Made by a program: the position numbers and the translations under genes
The notes under the pieces: generated by a model
What the model was told of the DNA's origin: nothing
What the model saw: only the letters and a program-made list of their open reading frames with translations
Databases searched by the model: none
Assembly (NCBI GenBank): GCA_964476505.1
Contig: CAYZAW010000004.1
Location: forward strand, 1-64,000
Direction: 5' to 3'
Source: CAYZAW01 sp964476505
GTDB lineage: Bacteria > Bacillota > Clostridia > Christensenellales > CAG-138
Length of the DNA stretch: 64,000 nt
In this document: positions 59,475 through 64,000 of the stretch, piece by piece
Layout: every line of letters starts with the position of its first letter
Numbering within the stretch: position 1 is the stretch's first letter

Positions 59475-59978
59475 TTGGAACAGGACATGCAAACCATCAT
59501 CCGGATCATGCAGGCCCAGTACGAGGTATATGCGGCCTTGCTGGCGCTTGCCAAAAGCAAGCCGGCCATTCTGGATAAAAACGATATAGACGCTTTGCAG
59601 GAGCAGACCAAGCAGGAGGAAACACTGGTTTCCCGTGCGGTGGCGCTGGAGCAGGAGCGGCTGGAAGAAATGCGCAGGCTCGCCGCAGTACCTAAACGGG
59701 AGGCGGCAGAGTACACGCTGTCTGATCTGATCGCGCAGGCGGGAGATATGACCGCGTCCGCGCTTACCATTACGGGGGAACGGCTGGCGGATTGCTTAAA
59801 GCAGTTGAAGCTGCAAAATCATTTGAACCGTCAGCTGGTAGAAATGAACATGAATTTTACATCCTTCATGCTGGATACCATTACCCATCGAAACACGCCC
59901 TCCGGCGTGTACGGGGAAAGCGGCATCGAGCTGGAGGGACAGGATACGGGCTTTACATTGTTCAACAGCGAGGTGTAG
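59475..59978 (+). CDS. flgN: Flagellar chaperone FlgN
   Basis: A 167-residue helical protein that escorts the hook-filament junction proteins FlgK and FlgL. Heptad-like helices include LEEMRRLAAVPKREAAEYTL and LKLQNHLNRQLVEMNMNF. TTG 59475 follows GAAAGGGG. Identification rests on helical pattern, length and position between flgM and flgK. Confidence 0.82.
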   Translation: MEQDMQTIIRIMQAQYEVYAALLALAKSKPAILDKNDIDALQEQTKQEETLVSRAVALEQERLEEMRRLAAVPKREAAEYTLSDLIAQAGDMTASALTITGERLADCLKQLKLQNHLNRQLVEMNMNFTSFMLDTITHRNTPSGVYGESGIELEGQDTGFTLFNSEV

Positions 59979-60009
59979 CCCAAGCACATTGTGAACCGAA
60001 GGAGTAACT

Positions 60010-61710
60010 ATGCGCTCAACGTTTTATGGCCTTGAAGTGGCCCGCACCGGCCTTTATACGTCTCAAAACCAACTGAATTTGGTGGGGCATAACATTGCCA
60101 ACGCCGAAACAGAGGGCTATACCCGTGAGCGTTTAAATACGGCGGCAATTCCCGCAACCTTTGAAAACACCATGTTTGCCATCGACTTGGCATCAACGGC
60201 AGGCCGTGGCTCGGAGGCGCTTCGCGTAGAGCAGATCAGGGATGCGTTTTTAGACATGCAATTTCGTCAGGAAGGGCAGGAAACCGCATATTGGAGCATA
60301 CGGCAGGAGGAGTTTACCAAAATTGAATCCCTGTTCAACTCCGTATTGGCGGATGATACCTCTGAGGCCAGCATCTTCTCCGCGCTGGACGATTTCTATG
60401 TGGCGCTGTCGGACTTGGCGGCCAAGCCGGAATCCTCCGATATCCGCCTCAACCTACAGCAGGCGGGTGTTGCACTTACAGAATCCTTTAATTATGTATA
60501 CGAGCAGTTGGCGGAGCAGCACCAAAACGCCAACATCGCGGTTTCCGTTACGGTGGATGAAATCAATGACTATGCTTCCCAAATTGCAAACCTGAACCGT
60601 ATCATATACGGCTCCGAGCTTTCCGGCAGGGCGCAGGCCAACGATTTAAGAGACCAGCGAAACCTATTGATAGACGAATTGTCCAAGCTGACCACCATCG
60701 ACAGCTTTACCGACCCCTCCGGGCAATTGGTGGTAACGTTAGGCGGGCGCGCATTGGTAGACGGCGCGGATTCCTTCCGCATCACAGTGGACCCCAAGGG
60801 CATGAGAAACGCGCTGACCGGTGAGATGGATCAAAACAAAGTGGTCTGGGAGGACGCGCTGGGTGAGCCGGGTACACAGCAGCGGGATCAGATCGTGGTA
60901 TTAGGCGGCGAACTCAAGGCCTATTTGGATGTTCGCGACGGCGTATCCGTAGAGACCGCGGGTGTACCATCCGTGGTGAATATGCTTGACGAGATCGCTA
61001 GAAAGATCGCCTCCGAGGTCAACGAGGTACACCGGCAAGGCTATACCATGCCCTACACCAAGGCGGATGCGCTGGAGTACGACCTGTCGCAGATACACAT
61101 AATGAATAGTGGCAAAGCCGTTCAAAACGTGGACGGCAGTTATGCCTATATAGATGATGCGGCGATCGCGGCGATGTTGGAGACTTCACCGAATGGTACG
61201 GATTACTACAAATCCATGCAGGGCATCGACTTCTTTGCATGCGGCTCCAAAGGAGATTACAGCGAGGTAACGGCGGCCAACTTCAGCCTATCCGACGCGG
61301 TGCTGGGCAATGTGTACATGATCGCCGCCTCCAGCACGCCGGTATTGGTTACCCAAGTAAACGGTACAAACGAATATAAGGGCAATGCGGCAAACCTGTC
61401 CAGCGTCCTTGCCCTGTTCGATAAGAAGGATGCCATCGGCAACCCGGATAATTTTGAGAGTAAGCTCAAGGAAGTATTCGTGAACGTGGGTACGGAAATG
61501 TCCCACATCAACACCATGAAGAGTGCGCAGGACGTGCGCCTTGCCGCTATTGACGGGCAGAGAAAATCCATTTCCTCTGTTTCCTTGGACGAGGAATTGA
61601 CCAACATGGTGAAATTCACGCACGCATACAACGCGTCGGCAAGAATCCTCACCGCGATCGATGACGAGCTGGATACCCTCATCAATAAGATGGGCACCGT
61701 AGGCAGATAG
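60010..61710 (+). CDS. flgK: Hook-filament junction protein FlgK (HAP1)
   Basis: A 566-residue junction protein. The N-terminal motif NLVGHNIANAETEGYTRE and C-terminal SSVSLDEELTNMVKFTHAYNASARI are diagnostic. It caps the hook together with FlgL. Length is normal. A ribosome-binding site GAAGGAG precedes ATG 60010. Confidence 0.95.
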   Translation: MRSTFYGLEVARTGLYTSQNQLNLVGHNIANAETEGYTRERLNTAAIPATFENTMFAIDLASTAGRGSEALRVEQIRDAFLDMQFRQEGQETAYWSIRQEEFTKIESLFNSVLADDTSEASIFSALDDFYVALSDLAAKPESSDIRLNLQQAGVALTESFNYVYEQLAEQHQNANIAVSVTVDEINDYASQIANLNRIIYGSELSGRAQANDLRDQRNLLIDELSKLTTIDSFTDPSGQLVVTLGGRALVDGADSFRITVDPKGMRNALTGEMDQNKVVWEDALGEPGTQQRDQIVVLGGELKAYLDVRDGVSVETAGVPSVVNMLDEIARKIASEVNEVHRQGYTMPYTKADALEYDLSQIHIMNSGKAVQNVDGSYAYIDDAAIAAMLETSPNGTDYYKSMQGIDFFACGSKGDYSEVTAANFSLSDAVLGNVYMIAASSTPVLVTQVNGTNEYKGNAANLSSVLALFDKKDAIGNPDNFESKLKEVFVNVGTEMSHINTMKSAQDVRLAAIDGQRKSISSVSLDEELTNMVKFTHAYNASARILTAIDDELDTLINKMGTVGR

Positions 61711-61725
61711 GAAGGAGCGTAACCC

Positions 61726-62679
61726 ATGCGCATTACCAACGGAATGATCACGGATAAGTTCATTACAAATATGCAAAATGGCTTAAAAAACATGGATTAT
61801 TACTCCGACCAGCTTTCCTCGGGGCATAAATTAACGCGCATTTCCGACGACCCGGTGGCTGTTATGAATTCCATTACCGCAAGACGCCGTATCGTGCGCT
61901 ACGAAATGTTCCAGGACAATCTGGATACAGCCTCCAGCTGGGTCTATCAAACAGATACCTGCCTACAGGAATTGAGCGGCAAGGTCACCACCATTTACGA
62001 AAACCTTATCAACGCCGCGTCGGATATCAACAATCTGGATGATCAAGAAAATTTTGCGTCCCTGATGCGGCAGTACCGGGACAGCCTGATGGAAACGCTG
62101 AACACCTCTGTGGGCGGGCAGCATCTGTTTGCCGGGTACAACACCACCAACGCGCCCTTCACGAAGGACGCAGCAGGCAAGGTGCTGTATAACGGCTTAG
62201 ATCTAACGAATATCACCGATACGGCCAATGAGCAGGCTATCGAAACAGAAAAAGCGCAGGCCATGACGTTGGAGGTAGGCTACGCCTTGCAAATGGATAT
62301 CAGCCTTAACGGAATCGAGGTCGTAGGCGAGGGAGATAACAACCTGTTTAAAGTTATGGACGATATTATCACCTGCCTTGAAAGCGGCGAGGAGAATATC
62401 GCGGAAGATCTTGGCGGCCATATCAAGGATTTGCAGAACTGCCATACAAAGATCACCACCTGCCTGGTGGAATCGGGCGCAATGCAAACGAAAATTACAA
62501 CGTTGAAAAATCGTTACGCGGAGGATATTATAAATTATAACGAGGTGCGGTCAAACATAGAGGATATTGACTATGCGGAAGCCGTTATGAACTTTAAAAT
62601 GAAGGAATCGGTTTATCAGGCAACGCTGGCTGTGGGCGCGAATATCATTCAGCCCACATTGCTGGATTTCCTGCGGTAA
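61726..62679 (+). CDS. flgL: Hook-filament junction protein FlgL (HAP3)
   Basis: A 317-residue flagellin-like protein. It shows the N-terminal MRITNGMITDKFITNMQNGL and SSGHKLTRISDDPVAVMNS, and the C-terminal SNIEDIDYAEAVMNFKMKESVYQ (read as adjacent motifs). Ribosome-binding site GAAGGAG precedes ATG 61726. It follows flgK by 15 bases. Confidence 0.95.
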   Translation: MRITNGMITDKFITNMQNGLKNMDYYSDQLSSGHKLTRISDDPVAVMNSITARRRIVRYEMFQDNLDTASSWVYQTDTCLQELSGKVTTIYENLINAASDINNLDDQENFASLMRQYRDSLMETLNTSVGGQHLFAGYNTTNAPFTKDAAGKVLYNGLDLTNITDTANEQAIETEKAQAMTLEVGYALQMDISLNGIEVVGEGDNNLFKVMDDIITCLESGEENIAEDLGGHIKDLQNCHTKITTCLVESGAMQTKITTLKNRYAEDIINYNEVRSNIEDIDYAEAVMNFKMKESVYQATLAVGANIIQPTLLDFLR

Positions 62680-62748
62680 CGCTCCTTCATGGCATAGGCT
62701 AGGACAGCCTGCTGCCACAGATGCTGCATGAATTGGAGATGAATCAAG

Positions 62749-63357
62749 ATGAGGATTCGAAGCTCGCTACCATCGCTGGAGATTCACACGACCCCTGCCG
62801 CCATCGAGATCAGGAATCATCCCGTGCGGCTAAAAATCAGAAGCGAGCCTGCACGTATGCAGGTAACGCGCACGCGTCCGCAGTTCCGGGTCAACTGGGA
62901 CAAAATGCGCTCCAACACCGGCACCAGAAGCCGCACCTACCAGCAGCGCTATGAGCAGCAGTTGGCAAGGCAGCAGCTAAAAGAAAGTATTGCCAATGCC
63001 AATGCCTCATTGGAAATGCTTTCCGCCGCGGAGATGGGCTCCATCGGCGTCGGAAGCATGGGCGGCGGTTCAAATATGAGCCAGATCAGCAAGCAAAACG
63101 ACGTTTCCCAGCCCACCCTTTCGGTGGTGGATGCCGGCATGCCGGAGATCGAATGGGAAAACGGCGATCTAGAGATCGGCTGGGTGCCGCATTCGCTGAA
63201 AATGAGCTGGGAGGGCAACTTCAAGCCGGAGATCACCGTGACCCCGCATTCCGTGGAGATTCGCCTGATCAACGGCGAGACCATCCGCGTGCAGGAAAAC
63301 GAGGCGCGCGCCATCGAAATGCGCGGCGAGGGAAAAAAAGTAGATACCAACGTTTAA
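62749..63357 (+). CDS. yviE: DUF6470-family protein (YviE-like)
   Basis: A 202-residue protein with alternating short strands in the first 60 residues (IEIRNHPVRLKIRSEPARMQ), a helical middle (YEQQLARQQLKESIANANAS) and a beta-rich C-terminus (IEWENGDLEIGWVPHSLKM). yviE lies between flgL and fliW in B. subtilis in the same way. The function is not known. Confidence 0.8.
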   Translation: MRIRSSLPSLEIHTTPAAIEIRNHPVRLKIRSEPARMQVTRTRPQFRVNWDKMRSNTGTRSRTYQQRYEQQLARQQLKESIANANASLEMLSAAEMGSIGVGSMGGGSNMSQISKQNDVSQPTLSVVDAGMPEIEWENGDLEIGWVPHSLKMSWEGNFKPEITVTPHSVEIRLINGETIRVQENEARAIEMRGEGKKVDTNV

Positions 63358-63415
63358 GCGCGGCACAGCCGCTTCGATTTTCATATGAAATCAACCGGAA
63401 TGAGGTAGCAGCATC

Positions 63416-63919
63416 ATGGATATTATGACAACCCGCTTTGGCCCGGCACAGATCGATCCCAAAAGCATCCTGCATTTTAAGTACGGCCTCTTAGGTTTTG
63501 AGGAGCTCAAGCGCTATGCGGTGATCGCCTGTGACGCAACCGAGCCCATCCAATGGCTGCAGGCGCTGGACGATCCCGACGTGTCGCTGCCCATCATCAA
63601 TCCCTTCATCATCGTACCGGATTACCGGGTAGACGTGGACGGCTCGGAGCTGATGAGCATCGGCCTTCCCAATGAGGAGGATATCCTCATGGTCAACGTG
63701 ATGGTCGTGCCGGAGGACATCAAAAAAACCACCATCAACCTCTGTGCGCCCATTCTGGTAAACATCAAGAACAACGAAGCGCGCCAGATCGTGATGGAAA
63801 GCGATCAGGAAAATGCCATCCGCTTCCCTGCGTTCGCTGCGCTGGCGGAGTATTACCAGACGCAGGAGGCGCTGGGGAAGGAGAGTGGCGAGCATGCTGG
63901 TTCTGACGCGAAAGCTTAA
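63416..63919 (+). CDS. fliW: Flagellar assembly factor FliW
   Basis: A 167-residue protein that binds and inhibits CsrA and also binds flagellin, coupling flagellin synthesis to export. It shows FKYGLLGFEELKRYAVI, EPIQWLQALDDPDVSLPIIN and NIKNNEARQIVM. The C-terminus adds about 20 residues. It overlaps csrA by 26 bases, so the inhibitor and its target are translated together. Confidence 0.95.
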   Translation: MDIMTTRFGPAQIDPKSILHFKYGLLGFEELKRYAVIACDATEPIQWLQALDDPDVSLPIINPFIIVPDYRVDVDGSELMSIGLPNEEDILMVNVMVVPEDIKKTTINLCAPILVNIKNNEARQIVMESDQENAIRFPAFAALAEYYQTQEALGKESGEHAGSDAKA

Positions 63920-64000
63920 CGAAAGCATCATCATTGGCTCCGATGTAACCATCACCGTGCTTTCCGTGGGAAGCGACAAGGTGCGCATCGGCATCGACGC
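63894..64000 (+). CDS. csrA: Carbon storage regulator CsrA (cut by window end)
   Basis: The first 35 residues of CsrA: MLVLTRKLNESIIIG, then VTITVLSVGSDKVRIGI. This RNA-binding protein represses translation, in Bacillus that of flagellin. ATG 63894 follows AAGGAGAG. The remaining half lies beyond the window. Confidence 0.95.
   Translation, partial: MLVLTRKLNESIIIGSDVTITVLSVGSDKVRIGID

Overview
The window reads as a chromosomal segment of a spore-forming, flagellated, anaerobic Firmicute of class Clostridia. The evidence is spoIIGA-sigE-sigG, yqfC/yqfD, an L27 with a Prp-cleaved leader, a B. subtilis-like late flagellar gene order, an [FeFe]-hydrogenase-type iron-sulfur protein, citrate lyase and pyruvate phosphate dikinase. 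I cannot name the genus. A run of ten Ns at 17735-17744 inside a gene shows that this is a scaffolded draft assembly.

Layout. 1-1340: A-T-rich end of an integrated element. It holds an HsdR-like restriction fragment on the minus strand and an N-terminally short tyrosine recombinase, next to tRNA-Ser(GGA). 1431-9084: class A penicillin-binding protein, family-4-like uracil-DNA glycosylase, a secreted SH3/peptidoglycan-binding protein and a PhoB/PhoR-like two-component pair. 9140-13302: SPOR protein, then a five-gene module (DRTGG, RsbW-like kinase, hydrogenase-like protein, DRTGG, PHP) that looks like a redox-sensing unit. 13443-19950: citrate operon citDEF, aconitase family, NADP isocitrate dehydrogenase. 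20057-22257: azlCD, then rplU-prp-rpmA. 22556-25113: a second two-component pair. 25132-34188: sporulation sigma genes, then yqfC-yqfD-phoH-pgpH-ybeY-cdd-era-yqzL-recO. 34238-37200: ppdK and a cluster of palindromic repeats. 37261-41627 (minus strand): flavodoxin/TetR pair, galE-galT, DUF3842. 41838-64000: HD-GYP protein and a long flagellar region.

The flagellar region has two blocks. The first, preceded by a sigma-A-like promoter, encodes early basal-body, export and placement functions (flgB, flgC, fliE, fliOPQR, flhB, flhA, flhF, flhG), a PilZ protein and sigma-D, followed by a FapA-type protein. The usual fliF-fliG-fliH-fliI-fliK-flgD-flgE-fliM block is absent between fliE and fliO. The second block starts with a good sigma-D promoter at 57039-57066 and encodes rod proteins, YvyF, FlgM, FlgN, FlgK, FlgL, a DUF6470 protein, FliW and CsrA. 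It therefore holds the FlgM/sigma-D and FliW/CsrA regulatory circuits. CsrA is cut by the window end.

The most distinctive items are the hydrogenase-like sensory module, a uracil-DNA glycosylase without its iron-sulfur cysteines, a FliP with a lipobox-like extension, a PgpH lacking its extracellular domain, a convergent sigE/sigG arrangement with a spoIIGA frame running into sigE, and the ATACAA-rich control region of the citrate operon.
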